From Bacteroidota bacterium (GTDB taxonomy: Bacteria; Bacteroidota; Bacteroidia; Chitinophagales; Chitinophagaceae), in contig JAFAAT010000092.1 of assembly GCA_023426425.1 (NCBI GenBank), forward strand, positions 1 to 23,336: a DNA stretch of 23,336 nucleotides. Direction: 5' to 3'. Under the pieces are notes generated by a model, which saw only the letters and a program-made list of their open reading frames with translations, had not been told where the DNA came from and did not search any database. Both the position numbers and the translations under genes were made by a program. Below, piece by piece: positions 7,168-14,872 of the stretch (position 1 is the stretch's first letter; every line of letters starts with the position of its first letter).

Positions 7168-7328
7168 TTCCGCTTTTTAAAACGTAAGGAGATAAAAACC
7201 CTACCAATTCACCCTTTGTAGATGGGGTTTGGGTTCATTTTAGGTCTGTGGCTACTACTTAGGCATTCGTGCATTGTGGCGAGCTATAGTACTTGAATTC
7301 GGTACGGAGCTGGGAAGTGAAACAAGAC
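7168..7328. other. Intergenic region, nothing recognised
   Basis: About 160 bp between the small membrane protein and the terminator of the anti-sigma gene. It should contain the promoter of the small gene (minus strand), but no good TAnnTTTG with a spaced TTTG is visible. No RNA-like fold or repeat was noticed. Confidence 0.4.
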
Positions 7329-7364
7329 TATAAAAGAAAACCGCCTCATTTTACTGAAGCGGTT
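7329..7364 (-). terminator. Terminator of the sigma/anti-sigma operon
   Basis: On the minus strand AACCGCTTCA and TGAGGCGGTT pair over ten positions (one G-U) around a GTAAAA loop, followed by TTCTTTTAT. It lies 25 nt after the stop of the anti-sigma gene. Confidence 0.85.
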
Positions 7365-7389
7365 CCTGGTCTTTATCAATAATTCTTCT

Positions 7390-9231
7390 TTAGCGGGCTT
7401 TAGGTATTTTGTTACGTTGACTAAACCTGTAGTAAAGCGAGAACTGGAACGAGGGGGTTCTGTATAGTTCCTGTGAAACTTGTGCTGCTCCAATTCCGAA
7501 TGAGTTATCCCATACGTTCCTGGTAGCCCGGAGATCCAGCTGTACAGAGGGAGACAGCTCATAGCTTACGCCTGCCAGACCACCTAAAGATACTCTTGAA
7601 CCAAAGTCTTTGTAACTGACCCTGGGTTTGTTGTCGCCCCAGCTAGGACTGGTCGTAGGTATATAGTGCGCCTCCGAAGTGTAAATATATATTTCTTCCG
7701 GATTGACACCAAAGTTGTAGGCAATGTTCATTCCCGCGAATATATTAACCCTGCCAGCAGCATACCTGAGTGCCAGAGGCATTTCGATGCTTTGCAGTGC
7801 TGAGAACTTAAAGAAGTGCTCTACTTCCGCCTGAAGGTAACCAGCTCCATTTGGCGCTGTACGTACATCAGTGTAGTTATCATTCAGAGTTGCACCTCCA
7901 TTAAAGCGGTGTACGTATTTCAGTTCTGCCATTGCACTGAGGTTCTCACCGAAGGTCAGGAGACCAAAGAGACCAATCTGAAAGCCACTGAAGTTATTGG
8001 CTCCGAACATGTAGGAGTTACCACCTGCAGAGATACCTGGATAGAACCTGATCTGTGACAGGTTGAACTTCATATCTCTCATCACCTCATCAAAGCTGCG
8101 GGTATTCCACCTGTTAGTCTTGGTGCTGTTCACTTTGAAGTTCGAGAGTGGCATCATCTCAGCCAGTTGTTCGTCTGCTGCAATTTTCAGACTCACAGCT
8201 TCAGAGGAAGCCAGTGACAAGGACCTGGACGCATCAGAAGATGGAGTGTTTCCTACTCCCAGCAGCTTGTCAACTACTGATTTCTCAATGGCAAGACGTT
8301 CTACTGATACTGTGTCATTGATGATCTTGCTTGTTCTTGTAATCGGGTTGATAACGGTGCGCCTGATAACGGTCATCTGGTTGAAAGAATCGCGCAGCAG
8401 ACCAGGTTTTTCAGGGGCTGGCTGTGTTGTAATATTGGTATTGTCTGGTGTTGAAGCCTGGTATTCATTTGCGGCTGGAGCTACGGACATCGATTTAGAC
8501 AATCCGTTGGAGCTGGAGACCGCAGTGCTGGAGATATCCTTGTTAACAGCTAGCTGATCTGGAGCGCTGGTCTTTATAACCCCTGTAGAAGCTAATAGCG
8601 GTCCTGATGAGGAAGAGCTAGCGTCAATATTGCCGATTGTGGAGGAATTGCTATGATGGCCAGAGGCGTTAGCACGTTTAGCGTCTGTTACCACTGGTAG
8701 TTCGTTGCCAGTAGTGGCTGCTGCATTCCTTTGCCTGTTTGCGCTTGCTATAGTTGGATTTTGTGCAGGAGTATTGTCGGTTTTAGAACTGTTTGCGGTG
8801 ATTGCAGGGACACCAGCAGCTCTGGTGTAGGCCTCAGCAATAGTGTTCCTTTCAGTTACAGGTTCAGTGGGTGCATTTGTTTGCTGACTATTACTTGTGT
8901 TAGCTGCTGTAACACTAGGCTTTCCCTCGGCTGGTGCGTTAGAACTTACACCAGATGCAGGACTGCCGGTTTTTGCAACTTCAGGTCCTTCAGTCGTGTT
9001 ACGATAGGACGTTACAAGCTGATAACTGCCTACTGTTGCGGTAGCAAGCAATGCCAGGCCAGTAACCAGGCCAAACATCCTGCGCCAGTTGTAGCCTCCT
9101 CTTGGGGGTGCTGTTGGCATCTTTTGATCTAGTAGCTCGCGCATGTTCAGCCAGGCTCCGGGTTTTTCCCGCTCCTCGCCGTTCAGCTTTTGCCGCACCA
9201 GATCGTCTATGTTAATCATGTTTTTATCCAT
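7390..9231 (-). CDS. Anti-sigma-like protein fused to an outer-membrane beta-barrel (dual membrane-spanning type)
   Basis: 613 residues in four zones. Residues 1-50 are cytoplasmic, with a short helical 'IDDLVRQKL...AWLNMRELLDQKM' segment expected to hold the sigma factor. Residues 52-72 (FGLVTGLALLATATVGSY) form one inner-membrane helix. Residues 73-380 are a long Ser/Thr/Ala/Asn/Pro-rich linker without cysteines, long enough to cross the periplasm. Residues 394-606 alternate beta strands with aromatic girdles (ISAGGNSYMFG, QIGLFGLLTF, AMAELKYVHRF, VNIFAGMNIAYNF, VSLGGLAGVSYEL, FQFSLYYRF), typical of a small OmpA/porin-type outer membrane barrel. It follows an ECF sigma gene by 15 nt. The architecture matches the dual membrane-spanning anti-sigma (Dma) proteins described in Bacteroides thetaiotaomicron; I recall this from the literature and could not compare sequences. 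Inference: barrel state or load is signalled directly to a cytoplasmic sigma factor. Confidence 0.85.
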   Translation of the reverse strand: MDKNMINIDDLVRQKLNGEEREKPGAWLNMRELLDQKMPTAPPRGGYNWRRMFGLVTGLALLATATVGSYQLVTSYRNTTEGPEVAKTGSPASGVSSNAPAEGKPSVTAANTSNSQQTNAPTEPVTERNTIAEAYTRAAGVPAITANSSKTDNTPAQNPTIASANRQRNAAATTGNELPVVTDAKRANASGHHSNSSTIGNIDASSSSSGPLLASTGVIKTSAPDQLAVNKDISSTAVSSSNGLSKSMSVAPAANEYQASTPDNTNITTQPAPEKPGLLRDSFNQMTVIRRTVINPITRTSKIINDTVSVERLAIEKSVVDKLLGVGNTPSSDASRSLSLASSEAVSLKIAADEQLAEMMPLSNFKVNSTKTNRWNTRSFDEVMRDMKFNLSQIRFYPGISAGGNSYMFGANNFSGFQIGLFGLLTFGENLSAMAELKYVHRFNGGATLNDNYTDVRTAPNGAGYLQAEVEHFFKFSALQSIEMPLALRYAAGRVNIFAGMNIAYNFGVNPEEIYIYTSEAHYIPTTSPSWGDNKPRVSYKDFGSRVSLGGLAGVSYELSPSVQLDLRATRNVWDNSFGIGAAQVSQELYRTPSFQFSLYYRFSQRNKIPKAR

Positions 9232-9246
9232 AGCGGATAAAGTTTT

Positions 9247-9822
9247 TTACTTTTTTAAATGCAAATTTTGTCGCTCAATCTTTTCCTTTAGTATTCGTCG
9301 TCCTTCGCTCAGGTGCCATTTAGATGTACCCTCGCTTATTCCTAGCATCTTACCTATCTCTTTGTGGGCGAAGCCTTCCATTACATACATGTTGAATACT
9401 GCTCTTGTTGACCCCGGAAGGCTTTGAACCAGCTCCATCAGTTCGTTATAATAAAGTCGGTCCGCGTGGTCTTTATGTACATATTGGTCTTTCTCGGCAA
9501 GGACTACTTTTTCAGAGTATTTCATGTTCTGCTTCACGTAGTCTGATACTGCATGAAATACGATCTTCCTGAGCCAGCCTTCGAAAGAGCCTTGAAAAGT
9601 GTACTGTTCCACCTTCTGAAATGCCCTTAAGAAACCATTGTTTAATACCTCTTCTGCCTGCATTTCATGGTCGATATACCGCCTGACTACCGACATCATC
9701 TTAGGATAAAACATTTTATACATTTTCTCCTGTGCACTGCGTTCATTCCTGATGCAGCCGCGGATGAGGTCTTCTAACTCACTGGTTTGTCCTGGTACGC
9801 TATATGCCAATGCTATAGACAA
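9247..9822 (-). CDS. ECF-type RNA polymerase sigma factor
   Basis: 191 residues. Region 2 lies at about 24-95, with the core-binding and -10 recognition helices 'HEMQAEEVLNNGFLRAFQKV' (52-71) and 'FEGWLRKIVFHAVSDY' (80-95). Region 4 lies at about 125-183, with the helix-turn-helix 'AHKEIGKMLGISEGTSKWHL' (152-171) and 'SEGRRILKEKI'. There is no region 3 and no extra C-terminal domain. The frame opens with TTG at 9822, and no in-frame ATG lies upstream in the part I read. The first internal ATG (M34) would cut region 2, so the TTG start is preferred. The anti-sigma gene follows 15 nt later, as in many autoregulated ECF operons. It should direct polymerase to envelope-related genes; the target promoter is not visible here. 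Confidence 0.95.
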   Translation of the reverse strand: MSIALAYSVPGQTSELEDLIRGCIRNERSAQEKMYKMFYPKMMSVVRRYIDHEMQAEEVLNNGFLRAFQKVEQYTFQGSFEGWLRKIVFHAVSDYVKQNMKYSEKVVLAEKDQYVHKDHADRLYYNELMELVQSLPGSTRAVFNMYVMEGFAHKEIGKMLGISEGTSKWHLSEGRRILKEKIERQNLHLKK

Positions 9823-9943
9823 GTAATGGGTATTAAATTGGTTCCGATAATAAGACTGGACGCTGATGGAAACGGTTGGGTCACAGGATAAAGTTTCCCT
9901 GACAAGTTAACACAATTTTTGGGGAGTGGGAGAGGGTGAGAAT

Positions 9944-9977
9944 AAAAAAAAGAGGCTGTCTGGTGGGACAGCCTCTT
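9944..9977 (-). terminator. Terminator after rpsD
   Basis: On the minus strand AGAGGCTGTC and GACAGCCTCT form a perfect ten-pair stem around a CCACCA loop, followed by a run of T (plus A 9944-9950). It lies 17 nt after the rpsD stop and closes the ribosomal protein cluster, so any rpoA would have to be transcribed elsewhere. Confidence 0.95.
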
Positions 9978-9993
9978 GAAATAAGGAAAGTTA

Positions 9994-10599
9994 TTATTTA
10001 GAGTACAACTCAACGATCAGTTGTTCTTTGATATTTTCAGGTACGCTCTCACGCTCAGGATGAGCGATGTAGGTGCCTTTCATATCTTTTTCATTCCAGT
10101 CAACCCAGTTGATCTTGAGGTTTTTACCACGGATCATAGAGATCACTGAAGTGTTCACCTTGCTCTTTGGCTTCAGTTCGATCACATCACCTGGCTTCAG
10201 CTGGTAGGATGGGATGTTAACTGTTTCGCCATTGACCATGATGTGCTTGTGGGAAACCAGCTGGCGTGCAGCAGGGCGGGTAGGGGCGATGCCCATACGG
10301 TACACTGTGTTGTCCAGGCGGCTCTCGAGAAGCTTGATCAGGTTTTCGCCGGTAGCACCCTTCAGGCGTGAAGCCTCGACGTAGGTGTTGCGGAATTGTT
10401 TTTCAAGGATACCGTAAGTGTACTTGGCTTTTTGCTTTTCCTTCAGCTGAATAGCATATTCAGACTGAGTCTTACGCTTCTTTGAGTTGCCGTGCATTCC
10501 CGGAGGATTGCTGTTCTTGCCCAGGTTTTTACCTGATCCAAGGATTGGCTCGCCGAAAATACGGCAGATTCTGTTTTTTGGTCCTGTATAACGTGCCAT
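9994..10599 (-). CDS. rpsD: 30S ribosomal protein S4
   Basis: 201 residues, full length. S4 is a primary 16S rRNA-binding protein that nucleates 30S assembly. The N-terminus 'MARYTGPKNRICRIFGEPI' and the S4 RNA-binding fold at about 95-155 ('LESRLDNTVYRMGIAPTR', 'ARQLVSHKHIMVNGETV') are typical. The N-terminal domain lacks the four-cysteine zinc site, so it is the zinc-free form. It is last in the infA-rpmJ-rpsM-rpsK-rpsD cluster, 116 nt behind rpsK. S4 often represses its own operon by binding the leader; the rpsK-rpsD spacer is long enough for such a structure, but none is clear. Confidence 0.98.
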   Translation of the reverse strand: MARYTGPKNRICRIFGEPILGSGKNLGKNSNPPGMHGNSKKRKTQSEYAIQLKEKQKAKYTYGILEKQFRNTYVEASRLKGATGENLIKLLESRLDNTVYRMGIAPTRPAARQLVSHKHIMVNGETVNIPSYQLKPGDVIELKPKSKVNTSVISMIRGKNLKINWVDWNEKDMKGTYIAHPERESVPENIKEQLIVELYSK

Positions 10600-10715
10600 G
10601 ACGCGATTTTTAATTTTACGACTTCCGGCTCATCTAAAAATCGAAATCCGATCCGGAGGTCACCCCCTGTCCCCATTGGGAAGGAGTTGGTTATTAAATA
10701 TGAATTGTTACTGGA

Positions 10716-11123
10716 TTATACTCTTCTTTTCTTAGGAGGACGGCAACCATTGTGTGGAAGTGGGGTAACGTCTTTGATAGAGGTTACTTCCAGTCCGATC
10801 TGAGAGAGGGCGCGGATAGCACCTTCACGGCCAGAGCCGGGTCCTTTTACGAATACATCTACTTTCTTCAGACCTGCATCCAGGGCTACTTTGCCGCAAT
10901 CCTGAGCAGCCTGTTGTGCTGCGTAAGGAGTGTTCTTTTTAGAACCACGGAAGCCCATTTTACCTGCAGAAGACCAGGATATTACCTGCCCGCTTTTGTT
11001 GGTAAGAGAAATGATGATGTTGTTGAATGCCGCGTTGATGTGCGCATCTCCGTGCGGATCAACCTTAACGATGCGCTTTTTAGCGACTGCTTTGCCAGAT
11101 TTTCCGGCTTGTCCTTTTGCCAT
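10716..11123 (-). CDS. rpsK: 30S ribosomal protein S11
   Basis: 135 residues. S11 lies on the 30S platform and helps shape the Shine-Dalgarno cleft with S7 and S18. Typical motifs are 'HINAAFNNIIISLTN' (28-42), 'WSSAGKMGFRGSKKNTPYAA' (50-69), 'VFVKGPGSGREGAIRAL' (91-107) and the conserved end 'TPLPHNGCRPPKKRRV'. A Lys-rich N-terminal extension of about 20 residues is usual in this phylum. It lies between rpsM (151 nt upstream) and rpsD. The spacers are long for a ribosomal protein operon, but no terminator interrupts them. Confidence 0.98.
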   Translation of the reverse strand: MAKGQAGKSGKAVAKKRIVKVDPHGDAHINAAFNNIIISLTNKSGQVISWSSAGKMGFRGSKKNTPYAAQQAAQDCGKVALDAGLKKVDVFVKGPGSGREGAIRALSQIGLEVTSIKDVTPLPHNGCRPPKKRRV

Positions 11124-11274
11124 TTTTAATCAAAATAAGGTAGTCTATAAATATGTCCCTTTTGGAGGGATCGAGCTACTCCTCCCCGCAACACCCGGGC
11201 GGATCCGGCAGTCAACTCTGTTTGAAGTGGTAGATCAGGCAGCACAGGGTATAGCGGGTGCCGCCCCGAGTTTA

Positions 11275-11655
11275 CTACTTCTTAGGTGCTTTTTTCTTAC
11301 CTGCAACTGTCTTACGCTTACCTTTACGGGTACGGCTGTTAGTACGGGTGCGTTGTCCACGCAAAGGAAGACCTTTACGATGACGCAGACCACGATAACA
11401 AGCGATATCCATGAGGCGCTTAATGTTCATTTGCACTTCAGAACGTAACTGACCTTCAACCTTAAACTCAGTGGTAATGATATTACGGATTGCAGTTTGC
11501 TCCTCGTCATTCCATTCTGCTGCTTTCTTATTGTAGTCGATACCAGCTTTAGAAAGAATGTACTGAGAAGTGCTGAGCCCAATACCATAGATGTACGTGA
11601 GTGCTATCTCACCACGTTTGTTTTTCGGAAGATCAATACCAGCTATACGAGCCAT
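11275..11655 (-). CDS. rpsM: 30S ribosomal protein S13
   Basis: 126 residues. S13 sits in the 30S head and contacts the P-site tRNA and 50S bridge B1. The N-terminus 'MARIAGIDLPKNKRGEIALT' and 'YIYGIGLSTSQYIL' are diagnostic. The helix-two-turn-helix core and 'RGLRHRKGLPLRGQRTRTNS' (residues 89-108) followed by a Lys/Arg-rich tail are complete. The ATG at 11655 is the only reasonable start. It follows rpmJ by 65 nt. Confidence 0.98.
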   Translation of the reverse strand: MARIAGIDLPKNKRGEIALTYIYGIGLSTSQYILSKAGIDYNKKAAEWNDEEQTAIRNIITTEFKVEGQLRSEVQMNIKRLMDIACYRGLRHRKGLPLRGQRTRTNSRTRKGKRKTVAGKKKAPKK

Positions 11656-11720
11656 ATTGTGTTTTTATAATTTTTTACTGCTGATGAATCTCAGAGTGAG
11701 TAACTACCCTGAAAAATAGT

Positions 11721-11837
11721 TTAGCCCTGGCGCTGCTTGAAGCGTGGGTTCTTTTTGTTAATAATGTAAAGCTTTCCTTTGCGGCGGACGATCTTGCAAT
11801 CGGCACTACGCTTCTTAATAGCGGCTCTAACCTTCAT
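11721..11837 (-). CDS. rpmJ: 50S ribosomal protein L36
   Basis: 38 residues, from ATG at 11837 to TAA 11721-11723: MKVRAAIKKRSADCKIVRRK and then a tail ending in NPRFKQRQG. It is too short for most open-frame scans. The zinc-binding form of L36 has a C-x2-C-x12-C-x4-H pattern; here only C14 remains, with Ser at 11, Asn at 27 and no His. It is therefore the zinc-free form, as I remember for most Bacteroidota. It lies between infA (21 nt) and rpsM (65 nt), the usual order. Confidence 0.96.
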   Translation of the reverse strand: MKVRAAIKKRSADCKIVRRKGKLYIINKKNPRFKQRQG

Positions 11838-11858
11838 GACTGGTGGTTATTTATTTGT

Positions 11859-12077
11859 TTATTTATAACGATATATAATGCGGCCACGGCTTAAATCATA
11901 GGGGCTCATTTCGACTCCGACTTTGTCACCGGGAAGAATACGGATGTAGTGCATGCGCATTTTTCCGGAGATGGTTGCAAGGATTTCGTGACCGTTTTCG
12001 AGGCGAACACGAAACATTGCATTGGACAAAGCTTCGACTATTACACCATCTTGTTTGATTAAAGACTGTTTAGCCAT
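11859..12077 (-). CDS. infA: Translation initiation factor IF-1
   Basis: 72 residues from MAKQSLIKQDGVIVEALSNA, a single OB-fold (S1-like) protein that binds the 30S A site during initiation. Conserved points are 'AMFRVRLENGHEILATISGK' (20-39), 'MRMHYIRILPGDKV' and the end 'DLSRGRIIYRYK'. A longer in-frame extension to 12299 exists, but the family always starts at the MAKQ/MAKE methionine. A TACCTTTG promoter element lies inside that extension, so the start at 12077 is firm. It is first in the cluster; secY or map, which often precede infA, are not adjacent. Confidence 0.97.
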   Translation of the reverse strand: MAKQSLIKQDGVIVEALSNAMFRVRLENGHEILATISGKMRMHYIRILPGDKVGVEMSPYDLSRGRIIYRYK

Positions 12078-12091
12078 ATTAAAAAGGACTG

Positions 12092-12099
12092 CAAAGGTA
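12092..12099 (-). promoter_or_regulatory. Promoter -7 element of the infA cluster
   Basis: TACCTTTG on the minus strand, 14 nt before the infA ATG, matches TAnnTTTG and gives a leader of only about 8-10 nt. The nearest TTTG upstream (plus 12124-12127) is 24 nt away, longer than the usual 18-21, so the -33 contact is weak. It is the only clear promoter seen for the five-gene cluster. Confidence 0.65.
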
Positions 12100-12127
12100 A
12101 AGCAATTTTTTTTATTTCTGTACCAAA

Positions 12128-12477
12128 TGTTTGCAATTTTTAGTTGGGCGGGAATCAGGGTGGCGCAGGGCAACTTCAGGTAGTCAGGCAGTGGTTTTTC
12201 TGTTGTGGTGGGCGGCTGAATCCGGAGGGCTTCCGAATCCGGAATCCTGCCGGGACTGAGGGGGGGCATTCGCAGGCCATTCGCAGGCCTTTTACGCAAC
12301 TGTTACTCCCTTTTGAAATACAACAAAAACATATGTGTGGAATGTCATGAGAGGGTGAAAAAAAAAGGGCGTGGAGCAAAGAGTGGCTAACGATCTGGTG
12401 GGTATTTCCGTCTAATAGGATAGTTGGCACATTTTTTCTGGTATGACAGATATTATGTAGCATCTAAACTTTAGCGT
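12128..12477. other. Intergenic region without a recognised gene
   Basis: About 350 bp between the infA promoter and the pseudo-receiver gene. The left part is G-rich on the plus strand. It contains an 11-bp tandem repeat, listed separately, and a GAATCCGGA direct repeat near 12220-12241. A poly-A tract follows near 12359. The promoter for the gene at 12478 should lie here, but no TTTG/TAnnTTTG pair with correct spacing is obvious. Confidence 0.45.
12267..12288. repeat. Two tandem copies of an 11-bp repeat
   Basis: CATTCGCAGGC at 12267-12277 is repeated exactly at 12278-12288. Short, intergenic, no known function; probably slippage. Confidence 0.85.
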
Positions 12478-12912
12478 ATGAACCTTCGCGTATTAATGAT
12501 CGGTGACAATAAGGAGTATCTGGCAACGGACGCACTGCTTCTCCGCGAGCGAAACCTGAGGGTTTATACCTGTGACGATGCTACGATAGCGAGTGAGCTG
12601 GTGGATGAAGTGAAGCCGGATGTGATCTTTATCAACTGGCAGAACCCGGATAAGACGAGTACAGATCTCTACCATAATATACTGGATAATATCCGTTTTG
12701 CGAGCGTACCGGTGATTTATACACTGTCGGAGGATGATGTGTACCTGGTGAACAGGAAAAGGACTGCGGCCAGGAATCGGAGAAATTTGATCAGCGATAA
12801 TGTGCTGGATGCGGTGCGCATGGCGCTGGTGAATCCTTCAGTTCCGGGCAGGAAGAGAGTGAAGCTGGACAATGGAAATTTTGATATTTTGCCGTTTGCT
12901 CACAGAGCCTGA
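12478..12912 (+). CDS. Receiver-like (pseudo-receiver) protein, phospho-Asp site missing
   Basis: 144 residues. The first 110 follow the CheY fold: strand 1 'LRVLMIGDN' (3-11), strand 3 'PDVIFINWQNP' (47-57), strand 4 'VPVIYTLSED' (78-87). In true receivers strand 3 reads D-x-x-M/x-P; here the phosphorylated Asp is Asn53 (N53-W-Q-N-P57), and the first acidic pair is reduced to G9-D10-N11. The switch Thr (T83) remains. Residues after 115 form a short polar tail without a DNA-binding or enzymatic output domain. It therefore cannot be phosphorylated in the classical way and probably acts by protein contact. It precedes a UbiD-family gene by 51 nt, which contain a terminator-like hairpin. Start ATG at 12478 is natural. 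Confidence 0.72.
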   Translation: MNLRVLMIGDNKEYLATDALLLRERNLRVYTCDDATIASELVDEVKPDVIFINWQNPDKTSTDLYHNILDNIRFASVPVIYTLSEDDVYLVNRKRTAARNRRNLISDNVLDAVRMALVNPSVPGRKRVKLDNGNFDILPFAHRA

Positions 12913-12938
12913 TCAAACGATATAGTTTGCTTTATTTT

Positions 12939-12963
12939 GTGCATCAACTGATGCACTTTTTTT
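12939..12963 (+). terminator. Terminator-like hairpin abutting the ubiD-family start codon
   Basis: GTGCATCA (12939-12946) pairs with TGATGCAC (12949-12956) around AC, followed by seven T (12957-12963). The next base is the A of the ATG at 12964. A second small hairpin, CAAAC/GTTTG, lies at 12914-12929. It fits an intrinsic terminator of the upstream gene or an attenuator. Confidence 0.75.
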
Positions 12964-14805
12964 ATGCCTTACCGATCCCTGGAAGAATGCCTGCTTGACC
13001 TTGAACGACATGGCCACCTGCTGAGGGTGAGGGAGGAGGTGGACCCTGAGCTGGAGATGGCGGCTATCCACATGAAAGTGTATGCGGCCCAGGGACCGGC
13101 GCTGCTTTTTGAGAAGGTGAAGGGGAGCAGATACCGGGCTGCATCGAACATATTCGGGACGCTGGAGCGATCGAAGTTCATTTTCCGGGATACGCTGGAG
13201 TCTGTGCAAAAGATAATCAGGCTGAAGAATGATCCTATGAAGGCCATGAGACGGCCGCTGGCGAATGTGGGGACGGGGCTGGCGGCGCTTAAGGCGCTGC
13301 CGTTGAAGAATCCATCGCTGAAACCCATTAAGGCGAGTGAAATAAAGGTGGAGGATTTGCCCTTCATAAAGCACTGGCCGATGGATGGCGGGGCATTTAT
13401 CACCTTGCCGCAGGTGTATTCTGAGGATCCGGAGAAGCCGGGGGTGATGCATGCGATTTTGGGGATGTACCGGATTCAGCTGAATGGCAACGACTACAGG
13501 CTGAACGAGGAGATAGGGCTGCATTACCAGATACACAGAGGCATCGGGGTGCACCAGACGAAGGCAAATGCGAAGGGAGAGCCATTGAAAGTGAGCATAT
13601 TTGTGGGTGGACCACCGGCGCATACCTTATCCGCGGTGATGCCACTGCCCGAGGGGATGAGTGAGCTGACCTTTGCAGGACTGCTGGGTGGGAGGCGGTT
13701 CCGGTATTTCTATGAAGATGGATACTGCATCAGTGCAGATGCGGATTTTGTGATTACCGGCGATGTTTATCCGGGGGAGGTGAAACCTGAGGGCCCTTTT
13801 GGAGACCACCTGGGGTATTATAGTCTGACCCATGACTTCCCGGTGTTGCGGGTAAGAAAGGTATATGCCAGGGAGCATGCCATCTGGCCGTTTACGGTAG
13901 TGGGCAGACCGCCGCAGGAGGATACCAGTTTTGGGGCTCTGATACATGAGCTGACGGGTGAGGCGATACCTAATGAGATACCGGGACTGAAGGAAGTGAA
14001 TGCAGTAGATGCGGCCGGGGTGCACCCGTTGTTGCTGGCTATTGGGAGTGAGCGATACACGCCATATAGCACAAAGAAGAAACCTGCGGAACTCCTTACC
14101 ATCGCGAACAGAGTACTGGGGACCGGGCAATTGAGTTTGGCTAAATACCTGTTCATCGCGGCGGATGATACGGGACGGCTGTCGACGCATGATATTCAGG
14201 CTTATTTTGAATATGTGCTATCGAGGGTTGATTTCAGGACTGATCTTCATTTTCAGACCCAGACCACCATTGATACCTTAGATTATACGGGCGGTGCGCT
14301 CAACTCGGGAAGCAAGCTGGTGACAGCAGTTTATGGAGAGGTGAAGCGGGAGCTGGCGAGGGAGCTGCCTTCGGTGTTACGTGAGTTGAATGGGTTTACA
14401 ACAGCAAAAATCATTTTTCCCGGAGTGGTTGCCTTGCAGGCTGTAGGTTTCGAGACTTATGAGCAGGCAGGGGAGCAGATGGTGATATTGGATGAGCAAC
14501 TTAAAGTGAAGCTTGAGGAGATTAGTGGAGTGGGGGTGATTGTGGTGTGTGACGACGCTGATTTTGTGAGTGCGCAGTTGAACAACTTTCTCTGGGTGAC
14601 ATTTACCAGGAGTAATCCCTCACATGACATATATGGAGTGGGAAGCTTTAATAGATTTAAGCACTGGGGGTGTGAGGGGCCGCTGGTGATTGATGCACGG
14701 ATAAAGCCACATCATGCGCCACCATTGGTGGAGGATCAGGAAGTGCTAAGGAGGATAGCGCCCTTGTTTGAGAAGGGGGGCAGCTTGTATGGTGTGCTGA
14801 AATGA
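12964..14805 (+). CDS. UbiD-family prenylated-FMN decarboxylase
   Basis: 613 residues. UbiD enzymes (de)carboxylate aromatic or unsaturated acids with prenylated FMN, Mn2+ and K+. The N-terminus 'MPYRSLEECLLDLERHGHLL' is typical. The cofactor/metal region shows 'NEEIGLHYQIHRGIGVH' (181-197) and 'SIFVGGPPA' (211-219), and the core motif 'PEGPFGDHLGYYSLTHDFPV' spans 275-294. The length (about 610) is closer to the menaquinone-pathway decarboxylases annotated in Campylobacter and Helicobacter than to the roughly 490-residue UbiD of E. coli. A role in a late menaquinone step is possible but not shown. No ubiX, which makes the cofactor, is in the window. The start ATG is supported by family N-termini even though it touches a terminator-like hairpin. 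Confidence 0.9.
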   Translation: MPYRSLEECLLDLERHGHLLRVREEVDPELEMAAIHMKVYAAQGPALLFEKVKGSRYRAASNIFGTLERSKFIFRDTLESVQKIIRLKNDPMKAMRRPLANVGTGLAALKALPLKNPSLKPIKASEIKVEDLPFIKHWPMDGGAFITLPQVYSEDPEKPGVMHAILGMYRIQLNGNDYRLNEEIGLHYQIHRGIGVHQTKANAKGEPLKVSIFVGGPPAHTLSAVMPLPEGMSELTFAGLLGGRRFRYFYEDGYCISADADFVITGDVYPGEVKPEGPFGDHLGYYSLTHDFPVLRVRKVYAREHAIWPFTVVGRPPQEDTSFGALIHELTGEAIPNEIPGLKEVNAVDAAGVHPLLLAIGSERYTPYSTKKKPAELLTIANRVLGTGQLSLAKYLFIAADDTGRLSTHDIQAYFEYVLSRVDFRTDLHFQTQTTIDTLDYTGGALNSGSKLVTAVYGEVKRELARELPSVLRELNGFTTAKIIFPGVVALQAVGFETYEQAGEQMVILDEQLKVKLEEISGVGVIVVCDDADFVSAQLNNFLWVTFTRSNPSHDIYGVGSFNRFKHWGCEGPLVIDARIKPHHAPPLVEDQEVLRRIAPLFEKGGSLYGVLK

Positions 14806-14872
14806 GGCATGCGGGGACAGTGAGATGCTGCGTGATGAAAGCAATGATATCCTGTGATTTAGCTTTGGCGGT

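Noticed and set aside
12078..12299. Long N-terminal extension of IF-1
   Set aside because: IF-1 starts at MAKQ in all members I know, and the cluster's promoter lies inside the extension.
12913..13623. Long minus-strand frames within the UbiD-family gene
   Set aside because: His/Arg/Gln/Leu-rich shadow translation opposite a G-rich gene, no motif.
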